Counted from the stretch's first letter, positions 17,958-26,337 are shown. The stretch is 46,432 nucleotides of DNA from Dethiobacter sp. (GCA_020725665.1 DYEO01000060.1:1-46432); one strand, 5' to 3'. Notes: generated by a model from the letters alone, not told the origin. Translations and numbers: made by a program.

Positions 17958-19541
17958 TTACATATCCAGGATGCGTTCCGCCTCTTCCATATCCACGTCC
18001 ATCACGTAATTGATGCCGCTGACCTCCGCCGCTTCCTTTGTCAGGGCGGCGATATCGTCACGGGTGATATACGCCAGACCGAATTTGCGGCTGCCGCACA
18101 TGAGCTGCCGCAGTCCCTGGGCCAGGCGCTCGAAATAGGTGTAAACCCCCAGGGCCCCCGGGGATACTTTACGGAAGGTCTCCTCTCCCAGTTCCTCCTT
18201 GAGACCGGCCGCGGTAACGAAGATATCCTCGATGGTGTTGCCGAAACGCTCCACGTAGACGGGCACCTGGTTTTCGGCTACACGCCTTCCGATCGTTTTT
18301 CCCACCATCGCCGCCGCGAGGGGGGAACGGGCCATACCGATAAGTTTCACATAGGGTGCGCCAAGGGCCAACCCCTTGTAAATCTGGTCCTCAAAGGTAA
18401 AACCGCCGGCCAGGGCCAGATCGGGCACGTATTCACCTTTCTCCGCCAGTTTGGCCGCGTAGCGGTAGAGCAGGGAGTGGAGTTCCACCGAGGGGATACC
18501 CCATTCGTTCATCATGCGCCAGGGGCTCATGCCGGTACCGCCCCCCGCCCCGTCCACGGTGAGCAGATCGAGCCGTGCCAGGGAGGCGAATTTCACCGCC
18601 CTTGCCAAGTCCGCCGGGCGGTAGGCTCCCGTCTTCAGGAAAATGTACTTTGCACCGGCGCGGCGCAGTTCTTCCACGCGCTGCAGGAAAGATTCCAGCT
18701 CCACCATGCCGATGCGGGAGTGGCGTTCAAACTCCTTGAAGGCGCCCTGCTTAAAGGCGGCGATTACGGACGGATTCTCCGGGTCAGGCAGAACCACGTA
18801 GCCCCGTTGCTTTAACAGCTTTGCCTTGCCAAGATCGCGGATCTTTACTTCACCGCCGATATCCTTGGCCCCCTGGCCCCATTTCAGTTCGACGGTCTCC
18901 ACACCGAGCTGACTGATCGCATATTCCTGTACCCCCAACCGTGTATCTTCCACGTTGGCCTGCACAACAATGGCCCCGTAACCATCCCGCTGCCACTGCT
19001 GGTATATCTTGACGCGCCGATCCAGGTCGGTGGTGCTGACCACCCGACCATCCTGCAGGACGGTACTTTCGTCCATGCCGCACACATTCTCGCCAATGGT
19101 GAGAACCACACCGGCCAGGGCTGCCCCGCAGGCCAGTCCCTCCCAGTTGTTGCCGGCCACGTCAGTGGATCCCATGCCGGAGATGACCAGGGGCATTTTC
19201 AGGCGAATCCCCGCGCCCTGTCCCACCTTTGTTTCGATATTAACCGCCGGGAAAATGGCCTTATCGCTGTCCGCCTCTATCCCGCAGGCCCCCACAGCGG
19301 TTCCCAGAATAGTAAAATGCGAATAATCCACAGGATATACTTTCTCTGAAGCGGTGGTAATAATGCCGAAAGGCTGGGGATAGATGGTTTCATGGCCGCG
19401 GTAAGCGGACTTGCCGATCTCGCACATGCCGATACAGCCGTCCACACAGGTTACACACATACCGCTAAAAGGGCTGATCGAGCCTTCCGTGCGGTTTTTG
19501 GTCAGGGTTGCGGCAGAAGCATTCAAGCGGGAATAAGTCAT
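17958..19541 (-). CDS. FMN-binding glutamate-synthase-core protein
   Basis: About 527 residues of the 'FMN-binding glutamate synthase family', related to the synthase core of GltB but without the glutaminase domain and its N-terminal nucleophile Cys. The N-terminus has a cysteine-rich motif (CVTCVDGCIGMC), probably an iron-sulfur site. FMN-barrel motifs follow: SGMGSTDVAGNNWEGL, VELKWGQGAKDIGGE, and TVDGAGGGTGMSPW near residue 340. An ATG six bases upstream stands only 2 nt from the ribosome site, so the second ATG (19541, eight bases after GGAG) is preferred. It is the last gene of the operon with iclR and three NADH-dehydrogenase-type subunits. The reaction is unknown; electron transfer from NAD(P)H to a glutamate-synthase-like reaction is inference. 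Confidence 0.85.
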   Translation of the reverse strand: MTYSRLNASAATLTKNRTEGSISPFSGMCVTCVDGCIGMCEIGKSAYRGHETIYPQPFGIITTASEKVYPVDYSHFTILGTAVGACGIEADSDKAIFPAVNIETKVGQGAGIRLKMPLVISGMGSTDVAGNNWEGLACGAALAGVVLTIGENVCGMDESTVLQDGRVVSTTDLDRRVKIYQQWQRDGYGAIVVQANVEDTRLGVQEYAISQLGVETVELKWGQGAKDIGGEVKIRDLGKAKLLKQRGYVVLPDPENPSVIAAFKQGAFKEFERHSRIGMVELESFLQRVEELRRAGAKYIFLKTGAYRPADLARAVKFASLARLDLLTVDGAGGGTGMSPWRMMNEWGIPSVELHSLLYRYAAKLAEKGEYVPDLALAGGFTFEDQIYKGLALGAPYVKLIGMARSPLAAAMVGKTIGRRVAENQVPVYVERFGNTIEDIFVTAAGLKEELGEETFRKVSPGALGVYTYFERLAQGLRQLMCGSRKFGLAYITRDDIAALTKEAAEVSGINYVMDVDMEEAERILDM

Positions 19542-19583
19542 GGCCATAACTCCTTTCTTTATCCACTTAGTAGTTTATCAGTG

Positions 19584-20258
19584 CTACCCTTTCCGACCCT
19601 GCTCACAGGCTACGCAGGGATCCATATAGCACATGGCATCACCAAAATGATCCAGGCAGGGCGGGGAGAGGTTGAGGCAGGCGTTGCAGACGCCGCTCCC
19701 CTCCTGAGGCCCCTGGCAGCGGGCCTGGCACGCCGGACAGATGTATATGCATCCTCCGCAGAGCCTGCATTCCTCGAATTTACGGTTAAAGGGCGTGGTG
19801 ATGCGCCGCTCCACCCCCCTGTTCACAAAACCGATCGCTTTGCCCTGCATCTGCTCGTTGCAGTAGCGGATACAGAGGCCGCAGAGAATGCAATCATCGT
19901 GCTTCCGGCGGAAACGCACCCGGGTTACGTGATAGCGGGAGGCCAGGTCCTGAATGGTTTTGGAAGAAGGACAGGTAGCCAGGTAGAGCTCGATAATCAC
20001 CTTTCGCGTTTTCACCACCCGTTCCGAGTGGGTCCTGACCTGCAGCCCTTCCTGTGCCGGATAGGTGCAGGAAGTAACCAGGCGTGATTTTCCCGGTTCA
20101 CCGATCTCCACCAGGCAGAGGCGGCAGGCTCCGTAAGGGCTCAGGCCCTCGTTATGGCAGAGGGTGGGGATTTCGATGCCGTAAAAACGGGCTGCTTCCA
20201 GCAGCGTTGTTCCCTTCTCCACCGCCACATCCAGGCCGTTCAGCATAAAATTGATCAC
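19584..20258 (-). CDS. HoxU/NuoG-like iron-sulfur subunit, Cys-rich C-terminus
   Basis: About 224 residues. The N-terminal plant-type [2Fe-2S] domain (LCHNEGLSPYGACRLC, then a fourth Cys near residue 65) is as in HoxU, HndD and NuoG. The usual His-Cys3 cluster is degenerate, with only CPSSK left. Two [4Fe-4S] motifs follow, CILCGLCIRYC and CRLCGGCIYICP. The tail adds unusual cysteines (CQARC, CNAC, PPC, CYMDPCVAC) that may bind another cluster. There is no H-cluster domain, so this is not a hydrogenase. The GTG at 20258 sits eight bases after AAGGGG and gives the typical MINFxLNG start, so I prefer it to the GTG at 20267. It likely passes electrons between the NuoF-like subunit and the GltS-core protein. 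Confidence 0.82.
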   Translation of the reverse strand: MINFMLNGLDVAVEKGTTLLEAARFYGIEIPTLCHNEGLSPYGACRLCLVEIGEPGKSRLVTSCTYPAQEGLQVRTHSERVVKTRKVIIELYLATCPSSKTIQDLASRYHVTRVRFRRKHDDCILCGLCIRYCNEQMQGKAIGFVNRGVERRITTPFNRKFEECRLCGGCIYICPACQARCQGPQEGSGVCNACLNLSPPCLDHFGDAMCYMDPCVACEQGRKG

Positions 20259-20270
20259 CGGCAGCACCCC

Positions 20271-22136
20271 TTACAATTTATTTACAGCGTGATAGCGGCA
20301 GGTTTCCAGACAGATACCGCATTTTGTACAAAGTTCCGTCCGGATAAGATGGGGCGTCTTGGACTCACCCTCGATCGCCTCCGCCGGGCATTTGCGGCGG
20401 CAGGCGCCACAGCCGTTACACAGTTCCGCGTTAATATTAAAGCTGATTAAATCCCGGCAGACGCCGGCCGGGCACCTTCCCTCCTCGATATGGGCCCGGT
20501 ACTCCTCTTCAAAATAGCGAATCGTGGAAAGAACTGGGTTGGCGGCAGTCTGCCCCAGGCCGCACATCGTGGAATCCTTGACCACGGCAGCCAATTCTTT
20601 GAGCAGTTCAAACTCTACCATACTGCTTTGCCCCTTTGTTATCGCCTCCACCATTTCAAGCATGCGGCTCAGGCCTTCCCGGCAGGTAAAACAGCGGCCG
20701 CAGGACTCATCATTGAGGAATTTTAGAAAATAACGGGCCAGGTCAACCATGCAGGTTTCCTCGTCCATGACAATCATACCGCCCGAACCCATCATGGAGC
20801 CGGCTGCGCTCAGTTCATCAAAATCGGTGGGTAAATCGAGCATGGAGGCGGGAAGGCAGCCCCCCGAAGGGCCTCCCGTCTGCACCGCCTTGAATGCTTT
20901 TCCCCCTTTTATGCCTCCACCGATTGCAAAAATTATTTCCCGCAGGGGCATCCCCAGGGGCACCTCCACCAGGCCCGTATTATTTACCTTGCCTACCAGG
21001 GAAAATATTTTTGTCCCCCCCGACTTTTTCGTACCGGTCAAGCGGTAAGTTTCCGCTCCCCTGTTAATAATATGGGGAACGTTTGCCAGCGTCTCCACAT
21101 TGTTGATTACGGTGGGCCGGTTGTTATAGCCCCGCTCCGCCAGGTGGGGGGGTTTTTGCCGCGGCTCCCCGACCCGCCCCTGCACGGAAGCCACCAGGGC
21201 GGAGGTCTCCCCGCAGACAAATGCCCCGGCCCCCACACTCACGCCAATACGAAAGTTGAAACTGCTGCCGAGAATGTTTTCTCCCAGCAGGCCCAGCGCT
21301 TCCGCCTGGCCAATGGCCAGCCTGATCTTTTGCACGGCCGTCGGGTATTCGGCCCTGATATAAATGATTCCTTCTGCAGCACCAACGGCAAAGCCGCCGA
21401 TGATCAAACCTTCCAAAACAGAGTGGGGATTCCCCTCCAAAAGGCTCCGGTCCATAAAAGCTCCCGGGTCCCCCTCATCCGCATTACAGATGATATATTT
21501 TTGTGCGGAGACCATCTCGTTGCATTCTTGCCATTTCAGCCCGGCAGGAAAGCCGGCACCACCCCTGCCCCGCAGGCGGGAGTCTTTTATCTCCTTGATT
21601 ACCTGTGCACTGCTCATACTGTGGAGCACGCGGCCCAGGGCTCCGTAACCATCAAGGGCAAGATAATCTTCAATACTGGACGGATCAATGCTCCAGTTAT
21701 CTGCCAGCAGTACCCGTTCCTGTTTTCGGTAAAAAGGTATCTCGCCGGCGTAAATGATTTTCTCCCCGCTCACCGGATCCTGATATAGCAGGCGGTCAAT
21801 AATCTCACCTTGCAGCAACGTCTTTTCCACAATCTCCTCAATATCGCTTTCCCTGACCTTCTGGTAAAAAATTCCCTGGGGAAAAACTATAACAACGGGG
21901 CCGCTCTCACACAGTCCCAGGCAACCGGTAAATTTAAGACCCGTAGTATGGTTCAGCCCTTTTTGCTCCAGGCATTGCTGAAACACATCTTTTATATGTT
22001 TCGAACCCCAGGCGGTACACCCTGTATCGCCACATACAGCCAGGTAGTTCTTCCTTTGTTCCTGTTTTCTTTTCAGCTCTTGTTGTAAATTTAACAGTTC
22101 CGGCAGCGACTGCAAGCAAGTTTGCAAAGCAACCAT
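20271..22136 (-). CDS. NuoF/HndC-like NAD(P)H dehydrogenase subunit
   Basis: About 621 residues arranged as in bifurcating hydrogenases and formate dehydrogenases. An N-terminal thioredoxin-like [2Fe-2S] domain (CGDTGCTAWG, CLGLCESGP) comes first. The NADH site is GRGGAGFPAGLKW and the FMN site includes CNADEGDPGAFMDRSLLEGN. After the SLBB region comes the [4Fe-4S] motif ESCGRCFTCREG, and the end holds two ferredoxin motifs (CNGCGACRRKCP, CTKCGICLETC). The ATG at 22136 follows GGAAGGAGAATACC. The gap to the HoxU-like gene is a few bases, so the two are translationally linked. It should oxidise NADH or NADPH in the cytoplasm; the cofactor preference is not visible. Confidence 0.9.
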   Translation of the reverse strand: MVALQTCLQSLPELLNLQQELKRKQEQRKNYLAVCGDTGCTAWGSKHIKDVFQQCLEQKGLNHTTGLKFTGCLGLCESGPVVIVFPQGIFYQKVRESDIEEIVEKTLLQGEIIDRLLYQDPVSGEKIIYAGEIPFYRKQERVLLADNWSIDPSSIEDYLALDGYGALGRVLHSMSSAQVIKEIKDSRLRGRGGAGFPAGLKWQECNEMVSAQKYIICNADEGDPGAFMDRSLLEGNPHSVLEGLIIGGFAVGAAEGIIYIRAEYPTAVQKIRLAIGQAEALGLLGENILGSSFNFRIGVSVGAGAFVCGETSALVASVQGRVGEPRQKPPHLAERGYNNRPTVINNVETLANVPHIINRGAETYRLTGTKKSGGTKIFSLVGKVNNTGLVEVPLGMPLREIIFAIGGGIKGGKAFKAVQTGGPSGGCLPASMLDLPTDFDELSAAGSMMGSGGMIVMDEETCMVDLARYFLKFLNDESCGRCFTCREGLSRMLEMVEAITKGQSSMVEFELLKELAAVVKDSTMCGLGQTAANPVLSTIRYFEEEYRAHIEEGRCPAGVCRDLISFNINAELCNGCGACRRKCPAEAIEGESKTPHLIRTELCTKCGICLETCRYHAVNKL

Positions 22137-22163
22137 GGTATTCTCCTTCCAGCAGAGGCTCAA

Positions 22164-22727
22164 TTAATTTTTTTCACCGGCAAGCAACCTGGCACAGGAA
22201 CACCCGGCTATGGCTTTTTCCTCAATAACCTTATCAAAGCTTTCAGCGGATTGACCTTTCATTTTCTTGAGCTGCTCCCTGAAAAGAGCTGCAACTCTGG
22301 CCGCCGTCATATTGCCGTGATACTCCCCGTCCACAACCACCAGGGGCGCCAGGGCACAGGCTCCCAGGCAGTTGACACTCTCCAGGGAGTACTCGCCGTC
22401 TTCCGATGTACCGCCGGGCTTGACCCCAAGCATGCGTGATACCTCCTCCGTAACCTTCTCACTGCCCCTTACGTGACAGGCTGTACCCGTGCAGGTAACA
22501 ATTTTATGCCTGCCCCGGGGCTGCAGGCTGAAGGATTTATAGAAGGTAGCCACGCTGTACATCTCCATCAGCGAAAGACCCCTCGCGCAGGCCAGTTCCC
22601 GCAGGACCTCCTCCGGAAGATAGTTGTACTGCTCCTGTACCTCCTGGAGCAGGGCTACCAGGGATTGGCCGTTCCGGGTAGTGAAATTCTCCTGATCCAC
22701 TTGCATTTGTTTTTCCAACAAAGCCAT
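22164..22727 (-). CDS. NuoE/HndA-like [2Fe-2S] subunit
   Basis: About 187 residues of the 24-kDa NADH dehydrogenase family: a helical N-terminal part (VALLQEVQEQYNYLPEEVL, SVATFYKSF) and a thioredoxin-like [2Fe-2S] domain with CTGTACHVRG and CLGAC as the four ligands. A roughly 30-residue C-terminal tail ends with CSCARLL, which is not usual. The ATG at 22727 has GGGGGGAAG just upstream; a TTG 18 bp earlier lacks a site. It partners the NuoF-like protein encoded 27 bp downstream and is the first structural gene after iclR. Confidence 0.9.
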   Translation of the reverse strand: MALLEKQMQVDQENFTTRNGQSLVALLQEVQEQYNYLPEEVLRELACARGLSLMEMYSVATFYKSFSLQPRGRHKIVTCTGTACHVRGSEKVTEEVSRMLGVKPGGTSEDGEYSLESVNCLGACALAPLVVVDGEYHGNMTAARVAALFREQLKKMKGQSAESFDKVIEEKAIAGCSCARLLAGEKN

Positions 22728-22780
22728 CTTCTTCCCCCCGTTCAATTTTGATCAGTCTAAGGTCCAAGGTCAAAAGTCAT

Positions 22781-23575
22781 TCAGTGCGCCGCTTTAAAGC
22801 CGAGCCTTGCGGATATCTCCCGGGCCGTTTGTTTTATTACAGCGGCCAACTCTCCCAGGTGCGAGGCGCTGATACGGCTGCTGGGTGCCGAAATGCCTAC
22901 CGCCGCCGTCGCATTGCCCAGATGGTTATAAATAGTGGCGGCCACGCAGCGGATACCCATCTCCGTCTCCTCCAGATCAAGGGCGTAGGACTGCCTGCGG
23001 ATGATGTGCAGTTCCTTTTTCAGCTGCTCCGGTGAAGTAATCGTGTTTTCCGTAAATTTCACCAATTTTTTATTTTTAAGCAATGTGTCCAACTCGGCGT
23101 CACTCAGAGCTGCCAGCAGCGCCTTTCCCATGGCGTGAGAATGTGCCGGCAGACGACTGCCCAGGCGGGCCAGCATTTTTACCATCTTCTCCGATTCCAC
23201 CTGGTCGATGTAAATCAAGTCTCCCTGGTCAAGAATGCCTATACTTGCCGTCTCATGATAATTGGCTACAAGCTGGTTGAGAAAAGGGCGGGCGACACTG
23301 CGTATATCGAGACTATAGAGGGCGGTATTCCCGATATTGAAGTTCTTGATGCCGAGCAGGTATTTTCCGGAATACGGATCCTGTTGTGCAAATCCGCAAA
23401 TGATCAACGTTTTAAGCAGGCGATGGGCCGTACTGATTTTCAGATTAAGGTGGTTGCTGATATCACTGAGGCTTAAGGGCTGCCCCCGCTCCGCCATGAG
23501 TTCAAGGATGCGCAGCGTCCGTTCCACCGACTGTACCGGCTTTTCCCGCACATGGTTTTTCACCATGTCGATCAT
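22781..23575 (-). CDS. IclR-family regulator, first gene of the NuoEF/GltS operon
   Basis: A 264-residue IclR protein: an N-terminal winged helix (QSVERTLRILELMAERG, LNLKISTAHRLLKTL) and a C-terminal effector domain (YHETASIGILDQGDLIYIDQVES, AHSHAMGKALLAALSD, IRCVAATIYN). It is a clear paralogue of the regulator at 25264-26136, with nearly the same recognition helix. It is 53 bp upstream of the nuoE-like gene, inside one operon. Two copies of a 15-bp palindrome lie around its promoter, so it likely regulates itself and the redox genes. The effector is not known. Confidence 0.92.
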   Translation of the reverse strand: MIDMVKNHVREKPVQSVERTLRILELMAERGQPLSLSDISNHLNLKISTAHRLLKTLIICGFAQQDPYSGKYLLGIKNFNIGNTALYSLDIRSVARPFLNQLVANYHETASIGILDQGDLIYIDQVESEKMVKMLARLGSRLPAHSHAMGKALLAALSDAELDTLLKNKKLVKFTENTITSPEQLKKELHIIRRQSYALDLEETEMGIRCVAATIYNHLGNATAAVGISAPSSRISASHLGELAAVIKQTAREISARLGFKAAH

Positions 23576-23633
23576 GGCTGACCACCCCTCCCACTGTATT
23601 GAAACAAAAAATTTGCTTTATACTTTAACGATA

Positions 23634-23648
23634 TTCCGCATTACGAAA
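23634..23648. promoter_or_regulatory. IclR-type operator A, upstream of iclR-1
   Basis: TTCCGCATTACGAAA is an imperfect palindrome fitting TTYCRCAWTRYGRAA. It lies about 20-35 bp downstream of the -10 box of the iclR-1 promoter, a repression position. Confidence 0.55.
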
Positions 23649-23666
23649 ATAGTTTTTGTTTTTTTG

Positions 23667-23696
23667 ATTATAAAAGGGGGCAGCCGTAACTGTCAA
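23667..23696 (-). promoter_or_regulatory. Sigma-A promoter of the iclR-nuoEF-gltS operon
   Basis: On the minus strand TTGACA (23696-23691) and TATAAT (23672-23667) are 18 bp apart. Confidence 0.8.
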
Positions 23697-23705
23697 TATA
23701 TATAT

Positions 23706-23720
23706 TTTCACATTGTGGAA
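23706..23720. promoter_or_regulatory. IclR-type operator B, upstream of iclR-1
   Basis: TTTCACATTGTGGAA is the best palindrome of the set (TTTCACA/TGTGGAA). It lies just upstream of the -35 box of the iclR-1 promoter. Confidence 0.55.
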
Positions 23721-23743
23721 ATGTATTCACGTTTTTCTAATTT

Positions 23744-23783
23744 AAATAAAAAGGACCGGTTCGAAAATATACCGAACCGGTCC
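23744..23783 (-). terminator. Terminator of gdh
   Basis: GGACCGGTTCG (23753-23763) and CGAACCGGTCC (23773-23783) form an 11-bp stem. On the minus strand it is followed by TTTTTATTT. It ends the gdh transcript before the iclR-1 promoter region. Confidence 0.9.
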
Positions 23784-23848
23784 CCGTTAAACTTATTTCA
23801 ATTGTGTCAACTTGAGCTATGCTTCAAGCAGCCCAAACCCCGCCGCGG

Positions 23849-25126
23849 TTAGACCCAGCCGCGCAGTTGCATCGCCTCGGCTACCCGCCTGACAGCGACG
23901 ATATAAGCAGCCCGGCGCATGTTCACCCCATATTTACGGGAAATATCCAAAACGGAATAATAGGCTGCCGTCATCTTATTATCCAGCCGCTCGTAAACCT
24001 CTTTTTCATCCCAATAAAACATGTTGAAATTCTGCACCATTTCAAAATAGGAAACAGTTACCCCGCCGGCGTTGCATAAAAAATCAGGCAGCAAGTGAAC
24101 GTCTTTTGCATAAAATATTTCATCCGCCTCCGGTGTGGTCGGGCCATTGGCGAATTCGGCCACGATGGAGGCTTTGATGCGTTGGGCATTCCCCGAGGTG
24201 ATCACATTTTCCAGGGAACAGGGACAGAGCACATCAACATCCAGCTCCAGCAGCTCCCCCTGCGGCAGGGGATCGGCCTTGGGATAATCTGCAACCGAGC
24301 CGGTCATACGCTTGTGCTCGCTCAACAACTGGGGATTAAGCCCCATCCTGTTATAAACAGCTCCCCTGCTGTCGCTCACAGCCACAATGCGGCAGCCGAA
24401 CAGTTCCCGTGCCAGGGAGGCTACATAAGAACCGGCATTGCCAAAACCCTGTACAGCCATGGTAGCCCCTTTCAGGTTGAGGTTGCGGGTGCGCGCTGCT
24501 TCCCGCAGCACATACAGACCGCCCCGTGCCGTGGCATCATGGCGCCCGGCAGAGCCCCCAAGGCGTAACGGTTTCCCCGTAATTACCCCGAACTGGTTTT
24601 TCCCCGCTATTTTGGAATACTGATCCATCATCCAGGCCATGATCTGCGGATTGGTATATACATCGGGTGCGGGAATATCCTTATCCGGCCCGATAAACTG
24701 CCAGACCCGGTCCACATACCCCCTGCTCAGGCGTTCCAGTTCTCCCGGGGACATCTCCTTGGGGTTGCAGATAACCCCTCCCTTGCCGCCTCCCAAAGGC
24801 AGCTCCAGCAGGGAGCACTTCCAGGTCATCCAGGCCGCAAGGGCCTTTACCGTATCTACAGTTTCATCGGGGTGGAAACGAATACCACCCTTGGCCGGAC
24901 CCAGGGCCGTATTATGTATGACTCTAAACCCCTTAAAAACCCTGATACTTCCGTCATCCATACGTACGGGAATGGAGACGTGTATTTCCTGCATGGGCTC
25001 GCGGATAATCTCCCGCACACCCAGGTCAATGTTGAGGATATTGGCGCAATCATCACATTGTTGTTGCGCCACAACGAAAGGGTTCTGCCCGTTTAATTCC
25101 GCCACTGCTGCCTCCGACAATTCCAT
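23849..25126 (-). CDS. gdhA: Glutamate dehydrogenase (Glu/Leu/Phe/Val family)
   Basis: A 425-residue hexameric-type glutamate dehydrogenase that interconverts glutamate with 2-oxoglutarate and ammonia using NAD(P). Visible motifs: the substrate-binding KGGIRFHP, the catalytic-lysine segment LPLGGGKGGVICNP, and the Rossmann loop VQGFGNAGSYVA, whose cofactor choice is not obvious. The ATG at 25126 follows AAGGGGGG; a GTG 21 bp upstream overlaps that site and is less likely. The promoter carries two IclR-type palindromes right at the expected transcription start. Lying between two iclR genes and near the GltS-core operon, it points to a shared role in glutamate metabolism. Confidence 0.95.
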   Translation of the reverse strand: MELSEAAVAELNGQNPFVVAQQQCDDCANILNIDLGVREIIREPMQEIHVSIPVRMDDGSIRVFKGFRVIHNTALGPAKGGIRFHPDETVDTVKALAAWMTWKCSLLELPLGGGKGGVICNPKEMSPGELERLSRGYVDRVWQFIGPDKDIPAPDVYTNPQIMAWMMDQYSKIAGKNQFGVITGKPLRLGGSAGRHDATARGGLYVLREAARTRNLNLKGATMAVQGFGNAGSYVASLARELFGCRIVAVSDSRGAVYNRMGLNPQLLSEHKRMTGSVADYPKADPLPQGELLELDVDVLCPCSLENVITSGNAQRIKASIVAEFANGPTTPEADEIFYAKDVHLLPDFLCNAGGVTVSYFEMVQNFNMFYWDEKEVYERLDNKMTAAYYSVLDISRKYGVNMRRAAYIVAVRRVAEAMQLRGWV

Positions 25127-25164
25127 TTTAGGAACCCCCCTTTTCACTTTTTTTGGAAAATTCT

Positions 25165-25198
25165 TTTCTCATTGTGAAATGGTTTTCACATTATGGAA
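25165..25198. promoter_or_regulatory. Pair of IclR-type operators in the gdh leader
   Basis: TTTCTCATTGTGAAA (25165-25179) and TTTCACATTATGGAA (25184-25198) both fit TTYCRCAWTRYGRAA and start 19 bp apart. They lie immediately downstream of the gdh -10 box, so bound protein would block initiation. Confidence 0.6.
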
Positions 25199-25209
25199 TA
25201 TATGCTACT

Positions 25210-25238
25210 ATTATATGCAGGGGGGTTAGCGCTGTCAA
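25210..25238 (-). promoter_or_regulatory. Sigma-A promoter of gdh
   Basis: On the minus strand TTGACA (25238-25233) and TATAAT (25215-25210) are 17 bp apart: a full-consensus promoter, which is consistent with control by repression. Confidence 0.9.
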
Positions 25239-25251
25239 TATAAAATTGTAC

Positions 25252-25275
25252 AAAAAAAAACGGCTATTTGCCGTT
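25252..25275 (-). terminator. Terminator of iclR-2
   Basis: ACGGC and GCCGT pair around the TAG stop codon of iclR-2. On the minus strand eight or nine T follow. Confidence 0.75.
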
Positions 25276-26136
25276 ATAACCCATTTTGTGAGAGATTTTT
25301 TTTGCTGTATCCCTGATTAAATCCACCAGTTCATTTTTCATATAATAAGTGGTAATGCGGGTACTGGGGCCGGATATGCTCACGCTGGCAATGGCGCGCC
25401 CTTCATAATTGAAAATTGGGGCGGCGATACAGCGTACATGTTCCTCCCGCTCCCCCCAGTCCACAGCGTAGCCATCCTGCTGTACCCTTTTTAATTCCTT
25501 GCGCAGGTTATCCACATCGGTTATGGTTTCATTGGTATATTTAACCAGCTCCAACCTGGAAATAGTTTCCTCCATTTTTTCTTTGGGAAGAAAGGCAAGG
25601 AGTACCTTGCCGGAAGAGGTGCAGTGAACGGGACCCCGGTTGCCTACCTGGGCCAGCATCTTAACGATGATCAGGTTTTTCGATTCCACCTGGTCGATAT
25701 AGACTACATCGATATCGTCCAGGATGGCGAGGTTAACCGTCTCATTGCAGCGTTCCATCAACTCCTCCAGATAAGGTCTCGCCACCGTGCGGATATCGGA
25801 GTAGTAGAGTACGGAATTGCCGATCTCCATGAGCTTGAGCCCCAACCTGTATTTATTATCATCCTCCTGTTCCACATAGCCACGGTGTACCAGGGTGGAA
25901 AGGAGACGGTGCACAGTGCTGATCTTTAGATTAACTTTATCCGCCAACTCGGTTACGGTAATGGGAGCACCCTCGCCGGCCATGACCTCGAGAATGGTAA
26001 GGACCCGCTCCACGGACTGAACATAGCGGCCATCCCTTTCCTCGTTCTCCCCAATAGTTTCAGCTTTATGATTTGTCTCTATCTTAAGGTATTCAGTAAC
26101 TCCTTTCATTTTTTGCTCTTTTTCCCCTTTCTCCAT
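25264..26136 (-). CDS. IclR-family regulator, second paralogue
   Basis: A 290-residue IclR protein with an extra charged N-terminal extension of about 35 residues. The winged helix shows QSVERVLTILEVMAGEG and LNLKISTVHRLLSTLVHRG. The effector domain shows DDIDVVYIDQVES, HCTSSGKVLLAFLPKE and VRCIAAPIFNYEGRAIASV. Its recognition helix (LKISTVHRLL) differs from that of iclR-1 by one residue, so both probably read the same operator. The ATG follows AAAGGAG by ten bases. Its own promoter region holds one operator copy (26187-26201). It lies just upstream of gdh, separated by a terminator. Confidence 0.92.
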   Translation of the reverse strand: MEKGEKEQKMKGVTEYLKIETNHKAETIGENEERDGRYVQSVERVLTILEVMAGEGAPITVTELADKVNLKISTVHRLLSTLVHRGYVEQEDDNKYRLGLKLMEIGNSVLYYSDIRTVARPYLEELMERCNETVNLAILDDIDVVYIDQVESKNLIIVKMLAQVGNRGPVHCTSSGKVLLAFLPKEKMEETISRLELVKYTNETITDVDNLRKELKRVQQDGYAVDWGEREEHVRCIAAPIFNYEGRAIASVSISGPSTRITTYYMKNELVDLIRDTAKKISHKMGYNGK

Positions 26137-26186
26137 ACTCCATACTCTCCTTTTAGGAGCGGTAATTACTTTTTGTCCACTCCTAT

Positions 26187-26201
26187 TTTCTTAATGTGAA
26201 A
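26187..26201. promoter_or_regulatory. IclR-type operator D, upstream of iclR-2
   Basis: TTTCTTAATGTGAAA fits the same pattern as the gdh and iclR-1 sites. It lies about 27 bp downstream of the iclR-2 -10 box. A weaker half-site follows at about 26206-26219. Confidence 0.5.
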
Positions 26202-26227
26202 TATAGTTCATATTTACACCTACCCCG

Positions 26228-26257
26228 ATTGTAAATTAAAAAGGAAAGGCTTGTCAA
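26228..26257 (-). promoter_or_regulatory. Sigma-A promoter of iclR-2
   Basis: On the minus strand TTGACA (26257-26252) and TACAAT (26233-26228) are 18 bp apart. Confidence 0.75.
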
Positions 26258-26278
26258 GAGACTAGAAAAGTTAAAACA

Positions 26279-26307
26279 TTAACAACTCCCGGCAAATGTG
26301 CTAAAAT
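26279..26307 (+). promoter_or_regulatory. Promoter of the ECF sigma gene
   Basis: TTAACA (26279-26284) and TAAAAT (26302-26307) are 17 bp apart, about 30 bp before the sigma gene. It resembles a housekeeping promoter; autoregulation by the ECF factor cannot be judged. Confidence 0.5.
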
Positions 26308-26337
26308 GGTACGAGATCATAAAGGCAGGCTTGGTTA

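Noticed and set aside
19584..22727. NADP-reducing [FeFe] hydrogenase (hndABCD)
   Set aside because: The E, F and HoxU-type subunits are present but no H-cluster domain is encoded; the fourth gene is a glutamate-synthase core.
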